A stretch of 64,000 nt of DNA from Budorcas taxicolor (taxonomy: Eukaryota; Chordata; Mammalia; Artiodactyla; Bovidae). Position numbers and translations under genes: made by a program. The stretch spans positions 49,810,001-49,874,000 of the forward strand of contig NC_068926.1 of NCBI RefSeq assembly GCF_023091745.1, written 5' to 3'. Each line of letters opens with the position of its first letter. Within the stretch, counting starts at the first letter, position 1. Shown piece after piece: positions 43,771 through 54,983 of the stretch. Under the pieces are notes generated by a model. It did not search any database. It worked only from the letters and a program-made list of their open reading frames with translations, and was not told where the DNA came from.

Positions 43771-44354
43771 GACTTTTTAAAATATATTTTTCTCCCTTTT
43801 TTGGATAAGAGGCTATAAAGATGAAGCTTGGAATTCTCTGAAGACATCATTGCTACTGGTTTGAAAGAACTGCCTAGGCTTGATGCCATCACACAAAAGT
43901 AAGCAAATTCAATGATGTTTTTTCCCCCACTGCTCTGACTCTAACTTTGTGTGAAGTCTGTATCACACCTGGACTTGCCTTTTTCGATTTTAGAACTTAA
44001 TAATATAGTTTCAGTACTAAATAGGAGACCTCTCACATCATATACAGGGAAACTGAGGTCCAGCAAGCTGAACTGACCAGACTAGAAACTCACTCCACTG
44101 GTCCCCTAACTTGCAGCCCAATATTATTTCTGGTACCTCAAGGTACTCTTGAACTATCCCGAGAGAGTAATTCAGATGCAATGGATTTAGCCCTTCTTGA
44201 TTCAGCAGTATTTGACATTCCACATAAAATGTACTTGAAATTCAGTGTCTCTGCTGGTGGCTGCTTCCTGTTACACCTGAGCTGTGCCAAGGGGGACAGA
44301 GAAGAAATTTTACAAGTAGCTTCAGAGGTAAAATGCATAACAAACATCATACTG
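43771..44354. other. Single-copy stretch
   Basis: About 580 bases, nothing recognised. Confidence 0.45.
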
Positions 44355-44569
44355 GGCTTTCCTAGTGGTTCAGATGGTAAAGAATCTGCCTGCAATGTAG
44401 GAGACCCAGGTTCGATCCCTGGGTTGGGAAGATCCCCTGGAGAAGGGAATGGCTACCCACTTCAGTATTCTTGCCTAGAGAATCCCATGGACAGAGGAGC
44501 CTGTTCTACTTCAGTCCATGGGGTCCCAAAGAGTGGAACATGACTGAACAACTAACACACACACACATT
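44355..44569 (+). mobile_element. Bov-tA-type SINE with CA tail
   Basis: Sense full-length: GGGCTTTCCTAGTGGTTCAG head to GACTGAACAACTAAC, then an ACACACACACA run. CATCATAC before and CATTATACC after may be its TSD. Confidence 0.94.
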
Positions 44570-44630
44570 ATACCATTCTGCCTCTACTTACAAGTGGTGA
44601 ATTCCCAAAGGCTCAGATTTCTCTGTTTTA

Positions 44631-44702
44631 CAACCCACTCTGGTATTCTTGACTGGGGTCACAAAAGAGTTGGATACAACTTAGCGACTAAATAACAAAA
44701 GC
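44631..44702 (+). mobile_element. BovA fragment with internal deletion
   Basis: CCCACTCTGGTATTCTTGAC joined to GGGGTCACAAAAGAGTTGGA and tagcgactaaataacaa. The central BovA part is missing. Confidence 0.8.
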
Positions 44703-45108
44703 AACTTTCCAGAACATAGAAACTCTATGTGAATTTTCATAGAGTTAAAGAACACAAAAGTCACTTTAGCTAAGAGTGAAAATATATTATTTCAGGGACT
44801 GAATCTCCAGATCTCTCCCCAAGAGATCAAAAAAGGAAGATAGTCCATTTGTAGTAGGATTTGCCAAAAAAGACTCACATCAGTCAACCATTATGGTTAT
44901 CTCCATATATTTTACTAAAATACCCATGCAAATCCCATTGGCTTGTGTCCTGGGCTCTGCAAAGGCCCCCATATTACTACCAGGGCTTGGACAGACTGAT
45001 TGGAAAATCAGTCATCTCAGTTTAAATATGATTTAACACAGCCAGTTCAAGAGCTCTTCCTCCCACCAGCCTACAACATCACCCTGTGCAATGGTCCTTC
45101 TGCTACTT
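44703..45108. other. Single-copy stretch
   Basis: About 400 bases, nothing recognised. Confidence 0.45.
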
Positions 45109-45122
45109 TCCAGTGTTCTCTT

Positions 45123-45236
45123 AAAAAATTTTTTTTTAATTGGAGGATAATAGCTTTACAGTATTGTATCAGTTTCTCCCAGACAATGTGAATCAGCCAT
45201 AAGCCATAAGTATACATATATCCCCTCCTTCCTGAG
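45123..45236 (-). mobile_element. Very short L1 insertion (114 bp) with TSD
   Basis: Antisense terminal L1 only (TTAATTGGAGGATAATAGC, AATGTGAATCAGCCATAAGC). TSD TCCAGTGTTCTCTT (45109-45122) and TCCAGCATTCTCTT (45237-45250), 12 of 14. Confidence 0.92.
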
Positions 45237-45250
45237 TCCAGCATTCTCTT

Positions 45251-45859
45251 TGATCCTTTATTCAGATATACTCTGATTTACATGTGCTATGTGCTTCTTG
45301 TAAAGTCTCCAAAACGGAGGTGTCTTTTTTTCATTTAAACTCATGACTACATTTTCAGCCTTTGAACATGTTAGAAAAGATACCATTTTATAGCTATTCA
45401 CTTCCATTGTGTTTCTGCTGAACTTGATTATTCTCTACATTTCAAGTGACAATATCCGTGTTTGTGTGTATACATAGATATGTACACAAGTATGTATGCA
45501 AATACATCCATATATGTATATACATATGTGCACATGTACAGAAGTGTGGAGAAGCAGAAAGGCAGAGTAGCAGGGTTTAAGCATGATCACACTGATTTTT
45601 CTTTCCTCATTTAGCCATGATTGGCACTGGCTGAAGGCACTTTAAAGAACATCCATTCTCAATATCCTCCTGATCTCATTTATCTCCCTCAACAGAACTG
45701 AGGCACAATGGGAGCCTCACCTACTGCTTGACTTTTCAAAAGAATTACTATGGTAAATGGTAAAAGAGGAAAAAGAGCCACAGCTTTTTCATAAATATGC
45801 AGTTTCAAGATTTAAAAACATACTGTAAATCTGCCCAAAGTTAAACTCGATGGTTGATT
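45251..45859. other. Single-copy stretch with simple-sequence traces
   Basis: Around 45455-45545 is a decayed purine-pyrimidine tract mixing TGTG, TATG and ATAC words. Otherwise unassigned. Confidence 0.45.
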
Positions 45860-45890
45860 GCTTCATTTTATATATATATATATATATAAA
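45860..45890. repeat. (TA)n microsatellite
   Basis: About 10 uninterrupted TA units near 45868-45889, a likely length-polymorphic site. Confidence 0.85.
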
Positions 45891-45897
45891 AACCAGT

Positions 45898-46383
45898 GTG
45901 TTTTTTTTCTAACTGGAGGATAATTGCTTTACAATGTCGTGTTAGTTTCTGCTGTACAAAGAAGTGAATCGGCCATATGTTTTCATATATCTCCTCCCTG
46001 TTGGAACGCCTTCCCATCCTCACCTTCCCCTCCCACCCTTCCCACCTGTTAGGTCACCACAGAGCCTGGAGCTGAGCTCTCTGTGCTATACAGCAGCTTC
46101 CCACTAGCTGTCTACTTTGCACATGGTAGTGTATATGTGTCAGTCCTAATCTCCCAGTTCACCCCACCTCCTCTCCCTCCCCTGTGTCCACTCGTCCGTT
46201 CTCTTCATCTGTATCTCTATTCCTGCCCTGCAAATAAGTTCGTCTATACCACTTTCCTAGATTCCACATACATCCATTAATATACGATATTTGTTTTTCT
46301 CTTTCTGACTTACCTCACTCTGTATGACAGACTCTAGGTCCATTCACATCTCAAAAATGACTCAATCTTGTTCCTTTTTATCC
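45898..46383 (-). mobile_element. 5'-truncated L1 3' UTR
   Basis: Antisense: TCTAACTGGAGGATAATTGC, GTCACCACAGAGCCTGGAGC, CTATACAGCAGCTTCCCACT, CTGACTTACCTCACTCTGTA. About 490 bases of L1 3' end. Confidence 0.92.
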
Positions 46384-46965
46384 AACTTGTTTTTAAAAGT
46401 GTTTCAAAGGTGATCAATCTGAGTAGCAGTTGCCAAGCAGCAGCTGGCACCCTACTCTCCCTAATTTTAGGAATAATGGAGGTAATGTCAACAAGTGAAT
46501 AAAATGTGTTGAATGCTTACATGTATGTGTACACACAAACGTGGAATTATTTCATTAAATTGTGAAGAGAATCCTGAGAGATAGATTCTTTATCCTTATT
46601 TTAAAATGAGAAGACAGGCAAGCAAGGGCCATAAATGCTGTCATGTGTTACAAAATTCTGATATTGAATGAAATTGTCTGAAATTGGCAAGTCTAACTGT
46701 GCCACTGGTATCTTCACTTGAAAACTTTCTACGACATTGGAGCTGATTTTATGTAGCATGTTTTTAAAGAGTATATGATGTAAACATCATAAGAATCAGT
46801 GGTCAGTGGTATGAAACCCCAGTAGGATAGCAGATGAAATGTATACCCAAGTGAAAGTATACCTTGTTTATCCTACCTTTGATCCACATAGTTCTATGTT
46901 ATGGTCATTGAAATACACATATGTGCATCTCAGTCAAAAGATTACAAACTGCAAGAGACACATGA
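46384..46965. other. Single-copy stretch
   Basis: About 580 bases, nothing recognised. Confidence 0.45.
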
Positions 46966-46980
46966 AAGAATAATCTTTGA

Positions 46981-47314
46981 TATAAAATAAGTAGCTAGTG
47001 GAAAGCTGCTGTGTAGCACAGGAGGTGACTTTGGTGCTCTGTGGACACCTAGAGGGGTGGGATGGTGAGAAGAGGCTCTAGAGGGTGGTGATAAATGTAC
47101 ACTTATAGCTGACTCATGTTGTACAACGGAAACTAACACAAATTGTAAAGCAATTATCCTCCAATTAAAAACAATCCTATAAGGAACCATTACGGAAAAG
47201 CATGTTTAAAAAATAATGTGTATATATGTATAACCTAATCACTTTGTTGTACAACAGCAGTTACCAGCATTGTAACTCAATTATACTTCAATAAAAATAA
47301 TAAAACATTTAAAA
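46981..47314 (+). mobile_element. L1 insertion containing two L1 3' ends (possible 3' transduction)
   Basis: One 334-bp insertion bounded by a perfect 15-bp TSD AAGAATAATCTTTGA (46966-46980 and 47315-47329). It contains a first sense L1 3' end (to CAATTATCCTCCAATTAAAA, about 47170), about 45 bases of other sequence, then a second sense L1 3' end (CTAATCACTTTGTTGTACAA, TTCAATAAAAATAATAAAAC) and the A-tail. Confidence 0.9.
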
Positions 47315-47329
47315 AAGAATAATCTTTGA

Positions 47330-48075
47330 GCCGAGTGCCAATTTTCATTAGTCAGTCATGTAGGCAATTCACTGTTTTGTTTTGATGAAAATAAAATTCA
47401 TCAGAGGCAAGAAAAAGAAATTAAACAAAAAGTTCTCTTTGCCTAATTTGGCCTCTTCCCTCTCCTCCAGTGCACACCTGACTTCTGCATTAACCAGACC
47501 TTCCTAATGGCAGAAATACCTGCCCAACAATAAAGGTCAATTTTTCTCCTTCTGGTATCAGCCATGTAACTGATTGGAGGATAAGATTCCTTTCTCAATC
47601 CTGTAAAGGTTCATAATGACCCATCACTCGCCTTGTACTTTGGTGAGATTTATGCACAATACCAATATATCATTTCCCTTAAAGATAAAGATTGGTGCAG
47701 AACAGACTGGTCCTACGACCTGGGAACATACTGGGCCACACCTATACTTACTTATGACCTTATTAATGTAACCAGCTATATTACTTGTATTCTGCCTATT
47801 TTATGAGATTATTGCTTCTAGTATTACCAAATGTTTCACTGAGCCTCTGATAAAAATAATAATGACTTTGCAACATGGAATGGTTGACCAATAATATAGT
47901 TCTATGAGATCAATGACTGCAATACTGTAACTGTAAATATATAATTTACAGTTGTACAATTACAGTGGGAAGAAGCAATAAGAGGCAACAGTTTCCAATA
48001 TCATAAAAGACCAGTAAGATAGATGGTCTGGAGGCATTTGCTTACTGTTAACAGAGGCCTAGTCCAGTAATGTCT
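47330..48075. other. Single-copy stretch
   Basis: About 750 bases, nothing recognised. Confidence 0.45.
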
Positions 48076-48272
48076 CTTCCCCCATTGCTCAGTGGTTAAG
48101 AGTCTGCCTGCCAATGCAGGAGATATGGGTTCAAACCCTGGATTGGGAAGGTCCCCTGGAGGAGAAAATGTCAACCTGCTCCAATATTGTTGCCTGGGAA
48201 ATTCCATGGACAGAAGAAATCTGGTGAGCTAAAGTCCATAGGGTCACAAAGAGTTGAGCACAGCTATTGAGT
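48076..48272 (+). mobile_element. Bov-tA-type SINE
   Basis: Sense, diverged: GCCTGCCAATGCAGGAGATA, GGTCCCCTGGAGGAGAAAAT, TCCATAGGGTCACAAAGAGT. Confidence 0.91.
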
Positions 48273-49987
48273 GGCCCACCCACAAAATTCTCATCTGACC
48301 TGGAAATGAGCATTTTTTCTAGCACCATAGGACAAGTGGGTCCTGAAATGCCTCTCAAGCCTTGTTTGAAATTAAGACCAAAAGAGAAGGGATTGTAAAA
48401 TAAAGGATGTTGGCCTTCATTCAGTTGGACAAGTTTCAAGTCATTAGCCACTTTCAGTCATCAACCTACAACAAACTGTGAAAAGAATTCAGGGCGAAGA
48501 TCAGCATGAGGCATTTTGTGCTCTGGGTTAACTGGCAGATGTTTTCAAGAGAAAATATGAAACAAGGTCAGAGCTTGAACTCAGTAACACGATGACAATT
48601 ACAGCTGGAACTTACACATATATTGGTTACTTCATGTCATTGTTATAAATACTTGGGAATTATTCTTACTATACCCATTATACAGAAGAGAAAACTAAAA
48701 TAGATAGTAATTTGCCTGAAGTCTAGCAAATAAATAAGTAAGTAACATGTCTGGGATTGGACCTGGGACAATCTGGCTTCAGGAAATTGCAGTTTTCTAT
48801 TTCTAAAATCTGAAGTGGGAACCTCTCAGGTTAGCGACTTTTCCAATCACAATGTCAGTGATGGAATTTATTGCGTGATTTGCTTTTCAGTAATCACCAT
48901 TCACTGTGAGAAGTGCTTGTTCAAAGTCATTTGCTGAGTTCTCCAATCACCCAGTGATACTTTCAATGAATCTAATAGAAAAAGCATTTTCTGGGCACCA
49001 ACTAATCTGTGCTTATTTATGAATAATTAGTGTGCAGCATCTAACTCTCTCTTACCCAGACAATGCAAAGCCAGGCAGGAAACAGGGATGATTTATATAT
49101 AAACAAAGAGGATTATGCAAGCTCCTTCACAAATTAATGGGGGTAATAAAAAAAACTCACAGCCATTTTTACACCTAAGCCTTCCCATATTTCAAAATAA
49201 AGGCAACTGAAAAGGTTGGTAAGAGTGATGTGCTGAAAGCCAGATCACACCGCCTTGCAAGAGCTGATTGCCAAGCATTTTGTGAGCTTGTTGTAAATAT
49301 AACCATTATCAAAGAATTTAAAACTAAGCAATGTTCTAATCCCCTGTGAAAGAGATAGTTACCACTATTGCAATGAGCAGTGCTGAAGCTGAAAGAGGTT
49401 TCAAGCTAATGAGTCTAGATCTAGTGAGGGTGAAAAATCATTTCAAGTGGATTACATATCAGATACAGTGACAACAAGCTTAATGGGAAGAACAGAGCGA
49501 GAGGCGGTGCCATCAGTCAAATCATGATTGAAGTGCAACTGTGTTCTATCTACTGAGACACAAGATCACAAAAATCAACCAAACATCGTCTGGATATCAA
49601 TTAGCTCTATGGAATTTACAATAAATAACATCCTATTTCTATTATTCATTGTAAATGGTGTGTTACACATCCTTTACATCAGAACTACCCATAATATACA
49701 TATTTACATATGACATGTTTAACAATTATAAGTATTTTCTCACTATCCCATAAAAAAAAGGTTTTTTTAATGGCCATGTAGATAAATGGCTACTATATAA
49801 GAAAATTATGAAAGTCATAATATCATCACCTATTCTACTTTACTGCACTGTATAATAGAGTCCACCAAAACTTAGTAATCTGATTGTTTTTGAGTTGTTT
49901 CTGATGAGTTCAAGATTATTTTGTTTAGTACTTTTATGACTATTTATTACTATTATTTATATTGCTACTTTTTATTACTTCTTCTTT
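48273..49987. other. Longest repeat-free stretch after 19-21.9 kb
   Basis: About 1.7 kb, AT-rich, with no recognised mobile element, RNA gene or coding signal. Candidates for conserved non-coding sequence would most usefully be sought here. Confidence 0.5.
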
Positions 49988-50114
49988 TCTTTTTTTTTTT
50001 TTTTTTTTGCTGCATTGCAGCATGCGGGATCCTAGTACCCTGACCAAGGATGGAACTCAGGACCCCTGCAGTGGAAGCGCAGAATCCTAATACTGAACTG
50101 CTAGGGAAGTCCCA
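49988..50114 (-). mobile_element. tRNA-derived SINE, short form
   Basis: Antisense: long T-run at the left (the A-tail), GGATCCTAGTACCCTGACCA, GACCCCTGCAGTGGAAGC, ending CTAGGGAAGTCCC. Confidence 0.88.
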
Positions 50115-50158
50115 GTGATCTGATTTTTCACTACATACAACTCAGTGAAAAATACATA

Positions 50159-50686
50159 CAGTCATCCCTCCATATTCATATCTGCAGCTTACGAATCTGT
50201 GGATTCAACCAACCGCGGATCAAAAAGATCTGAGAAAAAACCCCAGCAAGTTCCAGAAAGCAAAACTTGAGGTTGCCATTCCATTTACATTGTATCAGGT
50301 ATTATAAGGGCTTCCCTGGTGGCTCAGAGGGTAAAGAATCTGCTTGCATTGTGGGAGATCCCCGGGTTCCATCCCTGGGTCGGGAAGATCCCCTGGAGAA
50401 GGGAATAGAAAGCCTCTCCAGTGTTCTTGCCTGGAGAATTCTATGGACAGAGGAGCCTGGTGGACTACAGTCCATGAGGTCGCAAAGAGTTGGACATGAC
50501 TTAGTGGCTAACATTTTCACTTTCCCTTTCAGGTGTTATAAGTAACCTGAAGATGATTTAGGGAGAATATGGACAGGTTATGTGCAAACACTGTGCTATT
50601 TTATATATGGACTCCAGCATCCATGGTGTTTGTGATCCACAGAGTGGATTCCTGGAACCAGCTCTCCGCAGATACACTGACAACTG
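50159..50686. mobile_element. Tigger/MER2-type DNA transposon, split by a SINE
   Basis: Left end CAGTCATCCCTCCATATTC with GGATTCAACCAACCGCGGAT. Right end has GGATTCCTGGAACCAGCTC and CTGACAACTG. Terminal sequences CAGT and ACTG are flanked by TA on both sides (50157-50158, 50687-50688), as expected for TcMar-Tigger elements. About 290 bases of element remain around the inserted SINE. Confidence 0.8.
50309..50528 (+). mobile_element. Bov-tA-type SINE with TSD
   Basis: Sense full-length (GGCTTCCCTGGTGGCTCAGA to GAGTTGGACATGACTTAGTG, then TTTTCACTTTCCCTT). TSD TCAGGTATTATAAG (50295-50308) and TCAGGTGTTATAAG (50529-50542), 13 of 14. Confidence 0.95.
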
Positions 50687-50807
50687 TAGTGAGAAATATA
50701 TTTCACATCTCACTACCCATGCCCACACACACACATGTACAACACAAATAAAATTTTACAAATCTGTAATTTCTTTGTCAAATGCAATGACCTTCAATAT
50801 TTTCTTC

Positions 50808-50850
50808 TTTCTGTTCTATTCTATTTTGTTCTGTTCTATTCTACTTCATT
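50808..50850 (+). repeat. (TTCTR)n pentanucleotide microsatellite
   Basis: Imperfect pentamer run of TTCTG and TTCTA type words over about 43 bases. Confidence 0.75.
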
Positions 50851-51133
50851 AAAGATGTTGGTTTCAATAAATAAATATCCATTCACATGCATACATAAAA
50901 TGTTGGTTTCAACTCTTACTGAATGCCAACAATCCATTGTGACCACTTAGAGACTCATGGAAGAGTGCTCCCCAACAAATAAATGACAAGATAACATCAT
51001 TTTCATTAAAAAAAAAAAATACATTTTTCATTTAAAAATAGATATACTATTTCAATAATCATGTATTTATTACATAAAAATACATTTTTCATTAAAAAAC
51101 TATTGCAATAATTGCAACCTCATGCACTATACA

Positions 51134-51275
51134 GTTTGTGGAATTCTCCAGGCCAGAATACCACAGTGGGTAACTTTTCCCCTCTCCAGGGGATTTTCCC
51201 AACCCAGGGACTGAACCCAGGGCTCCCGCATTGCAGGAGGATTCTTTACCAGCTAAACCACAAGGGAAACCCAAT
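51134..51275 (-). mobile_element. Truncated Bov-tA-type SINE
   Basis: Antisense: GAATTCTCCAGGCCAGAATA, CCCAACCCAGGGACTGAAC, reversed head ending ACCACAAGGGAAACCCA. The 3' part of the BovA body is absent. Confidence 0.89.
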
Positions 51276-51283
51276 CATTTCAC

Positions 51284-51636
51284 AGTATATGTGAGTCAAG
51301 TCATCACATCATATGCCTTAAACTCATACAGTGACAGATGTCAACTATTTCTCAATAAAACTGGGGGAAAAGCCCATAGACTGGAATAGGGATTTAAAAA
51401 GAAAAGTGTTCCAGAGATACGGTGAGACATAGAGGGACCTTAGGTTGTTATGTATAATATATGAAAGAAGACAGTCTGAAAGGCTGCATACAGTATGAGT
51501 CCCAATCTATGTCATTCTGGGGAAAGCGACGCAATGGAGACAAGAAGTAGTTCAGTGGTGGCCAGGAGTTGAGGGGAGGATGATAAACAGGAGAGCAAGA
51601 GGAATCTGTGGGCAGTGCAGCCTATATGCTTGACAC
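51284..51636 (+). repeat. Old L1M 3' UTR fragments
   Basis: CCTTAAACTCATACAGTGAC with TCAACTATTTCTCAATAAAA is an L1M 3' terminus. 51455-51636 (AGGCTGCATACAGTATGAGT, TTCAGTGGTGGCCAGGAGTT) is more internal L1M 3' UTR. A BovB interrupts this at 51637, and the 52743 sequence continues it. Confidence 0.65.
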
Positions 51637-52742
51637 TATTCTGCTCTATTGACTATGCCAAAGCCTTTGACTACATGGATCACAATAAACTGTGGAAAAT
51701 TCTGAAAGAGATGGGAATACCAGACCACCTGACCTGCCTCTTGAGAAATCTGTAAGCAGGTCAGGAAGCAAGTTAGAACTGGACATGGAAAAACAGACTG
51801 GTTCCAAATAAGAAAAGAAGTATGTCAAGGCTGTATATTGTCACCCTGCTTATTTAACTTATATGCAGAGTACATCATGAGAAATGCTGGACTGGAAGAA
51901 ACACAAGCTGGAATCAAGATTGCCGGGAGAAATATCAATCACCTCAGATGTGCAGATGACACCACCCTTATGGCAGAAAGTGAAGAGGAGCTAAAAAGCC
52001 TCTTGATGAAAGTGAAAGAGGAGAGCGAAAAAGTTGGCTTAAAGCTCAACATTCAGAAAATGAAGATCATGGCATCTGGTCCCATCACTTCATGGGAAAT
52101 AGATGGGGAAACAGTGGAAACAGTGTCAGACTTTATTTTTTGGGGCTCCAAAATCACTGCAGATGGTGATTGCAGCCATGAAATTAAAAGACACTTCCTC
52201 ATTGGAAGAAAAGTTATGACCAACCTAGATAGCATCTACAAAACCAGGAACATTACTTTGCCGACTAAGGTCCGTCTAGTCAAGGCCATGGTTTTCCCTG
52301 TGTTCATGTATGGATGTGAGAGTTGGACTGTGAAGAAGGCTGAGCGCCGAAGAATTGATGCGTTTGAACTGTGATGTTGGAGAAGACTCTTGAGGGTCCC
52401 TTGGACTGCAAGGAGATCCAACCAGTCCATTCTGAAGGAGATCAGCCCTGGGATTTCTTTGGAAGGAATGATGCTAAAGCTGAAACTCCAATACTTTGGC
52501 TACCTCATGCGAAGAGTTGACTCATTGGAAAAGACTCTGATGCTGGGAGAGATTGGGGGCAGGAGGAGAAGGGGACAACCCAGGATGAGATGGCTGGATG
52601 GCATCACGGACTCAATGGAGGTGAGTTTGAGTGAACTCCGGGAGTTGGTGATGGACAGGGAGGCCTGGCGTGCTGCGATTCATGGGGTCGCAAAGAGTCG
52701 GACACAACTGAACGACTAAACTGAACTGAACTGAACTGAACT
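51637..52742 (+). mobile_element. BovB 3' half (1.1 kb), largest sense copy
   Basis: Sense BovB starting at RT motif A (CTATTGACTATGCCAAAGCC) and running to the 3' end with tail CTGAACTGAACTGAACTG. It is 5'-truncated inside the RT domain. The 3' end joins L1M sequence at 52743. Confidence 0.95.
51638..52719 (+). pseudogene. BovB reverse transcriptase C-terminal half, decayed
   Basis: Two long open pieces, 51838-52374 and 52390-52719, are in the same frame. They are separated by a TGG-to-TGA change at 52372-52374 (the consensus LWCW becomes L-stop-CW). Upstream, TAA at 51752-51754 replaces a Tyr codon in NLYAGQEA, and two bases are missing just after. The catalytic motif reads RCADD (TGT at 51949-51951) instead of RYADD. 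The C-terminal region beyond RT is well preserved (MYGCESWTVKKAE, KLQYFGYLMRRVDSLEKTL). Confidence 0.9.
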
Positions 52743-52901
52743 GCTAATGGTGGATACAGGGTATTATGCACTTGTCAAAACCACAGAAATCTACAACACG
52801 AACAGTGAACCCAAATGTAAACTATGGACTATAGTGAACAAAACTGCATTGATATGAGTCCATCTATTGTGAGAAATGCATCACACGAAGAGTAGAGGAA
52901 A
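52743..52901 (+). repeat. L1M-like flank after the BovB
   Basis: GGTGGATACAGGGTATTATG and ACTTGTCAAAACCACAGAAA look like L1M 3' UTR, continuing the copy interrupted at 51637. Confidence 0.5.
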
Positions 52902-53082
52902 GGACTTCCCTGGTGGTCCAGTGGTTAAGAATCAGCCTCCTAATGCAGGGGATGAGGGTTTAATACCTAGTCAAGTAACTAAGATCCCACAGGCCACAAA
53001 GCAACTAAACCTGTGCGCTACAACCAGAGAATCCATGCACCACAGTGACAGAGCCCACGTGACACAAGGAATAAATAAACTT
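52902..53082 (+). mobile_element. CHR-type SINE, short
   Basis: Sense: GGACTTCCCTGGTGGTCCAG, GATCCCACAGGCCACAAAGC, CAGAGAATCCATGCACCAC, AATAAATAAAC tail. Confidence 0.9.
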
Positions 53083-53940
53083 TATTAGCAGAAGGCATGT
53101 AGGGGAGAAGGAGTATATGGAAACTTGCTGTATTTTCTGCACAATTTTCCTATAAACCAAAGCCTATCCTAAAAAAAAATATTTATTTTAAAATGTAGAC
53201 TAGAATGGAGATTAAATGTAGCACTTCCTATGGCATTAGAGGAAACTTTTTTTTTTTGCAGAACTGGCAAGCTCCATCTTTACTAGTGGTGACATTTCAA
53301 TATGCTCCCCCTGGTCTTAACTGTGCTGAAAGGCTTTATCTTGACAAGGATGTCTCTCTCACTATACTTTTAGGTGACATTTTTATATACTGCACAGAGA
53401 GATGAAAATTCATCAGTGGCTTTCAAACTATCCTCCAGTTCTCTGTGCATTTGTGCCTTTCCTCCTGTTTATGTTTTGATAGCTTGTTTGGGGGCAAGTT
53501 CCAGAACACGAGAAGGATTCATCTCAGACAAACTCCCATTCATCCTGTTAGCTCCTCCAAATCATTGCCTTACTAACCAACTTAATTTGCAAAGGGTTCA
53601 TTACCTCACTGATTAGAATTTAATGGGTTTGTTAGGAGACAGATCTGTAAATAAAAGTTAGCTGGAAAGTGTTATGTATTTCTAGGAAAAACAAGTGCCC
53701 AGGATAGAGCAGGGATTAAAAAAAGAAAGGGTGATATCTATGAAAAGGAGATTGGACAACAAAAATAAACAATGTCTTAGAGAAGGAAATTGAGCTGAAT
53801 CTTTGGTAATTGCAACAATAACTGACTGGTTACTATATCTAAAAGTGGGGAGGGGCTCTAGGAAAGACAAGAGTTTTGTTGCTGTAGCAGAGTTAAGAAT
53901 CCAGGGTCCAGTGGCACCTAAGTTAGCACAGACCGCTAAC
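53083..53940. other. Single-copy stretch
   Basis: About 860 bases, a T-run at 53250. Nothing else recognised. Confidence 0.45.
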
Positions 53941-54081
53941 GGGTCAATTGTTTTTGGGCCATGCCACACAGCATGTGAAATCTTATTAATAGTTCCCCAA
54001 CTAGGGCCCAGCTAGGGTTCGAACTTATTCCCCCTGCATTGGAAGCATGGAGTCTTAACCACTGGACTGCCAGGGAAGTCC
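53941..54081 (-). mobile_element. tRNA-derived SINE, short form
   Basis: Antisense: GGGCCATGCCACACAGCATG, CCCCCTGCATTGGAAGCATG, ending GGACTGCCAGGGAAGTCCC. Confidence 0.88.
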
Positions 54082-54974
54082 CTAACTTGGTTATTTTCTG
54101 ACAATAGCATGAATCTTTCTTTCTTGTTCTGCAAACCATGCTGTGGTTTCTTGATTTGCCAGTGGAATGTTTTGCAATTGAGACACTGGGGTCAAATTCA
54201 GAAAAATGAACATTAGTGAACAGGGATTTTGCCTTGAATAAGATGGCAAGAGGAAAACAAATTCTCCCTGGTCATAAAAACACCATTATTTACTTGGAAA
54301 TCAGCTTTCCGAGTGTCGAATTTTAAAACAAAGGAGCTCATTTTTAATGGTTTCTGCCCTAGACAGTCTGACATGAGGTACATGTAATGAATTCCTCATA
54401 TAACATCAACCACACATGTAAACATCAGGTGGAGAGAGAAGGGTCCTGGTAGCCAGGATATGGGGAAATTGGGTTGATATTGAAACAATGGCTCTTAGTT
54501 TTTCCCTGGATTTAAGCCTCTCATCCCTCCTGGCCTATCAGCTTGTCTCATTGATCACGAGAACACGCCTTCTCATCACTTTTCTAGGGGGATTTGCATA
54601 CAGAAGTAAAACAGTGTATTAATATGTCTTCTTAAAAACTGAATCTTATTTCATTCTGTGAGAATGTCTTACTAGTGTCAAACTGTTCATTTCCAGGCTC
54701 TATTGTACCTGGAATTTTGAATGGGCTGTGAGAGGATTCCCTATCACATAAATAAACACAAAGCTTTAAGCTCAGTAATGCTCCAGAATCATAACACTGG
54801 CAGATTATTTGAACTTCCAGTAGCAAAGTGGTTTGCTTACCATTCTCATCTTAAGATGGAAAACATGAAGGCAAAATGTGAGCAGTGTTTGCTAGCTTTG
54901 AAAATTGCTTCTAATGTATTTTTGCCACGTCATCCACAAATATGCACTGGGCTTTCCTGTGTATATCAGGCTCT
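54082..54974. other. Single-copy stretch
   Basis: About 890 bases, nothing recognised. Confidence 0.45.
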
Positions 54975-54983
54975 AGGCAAAAG

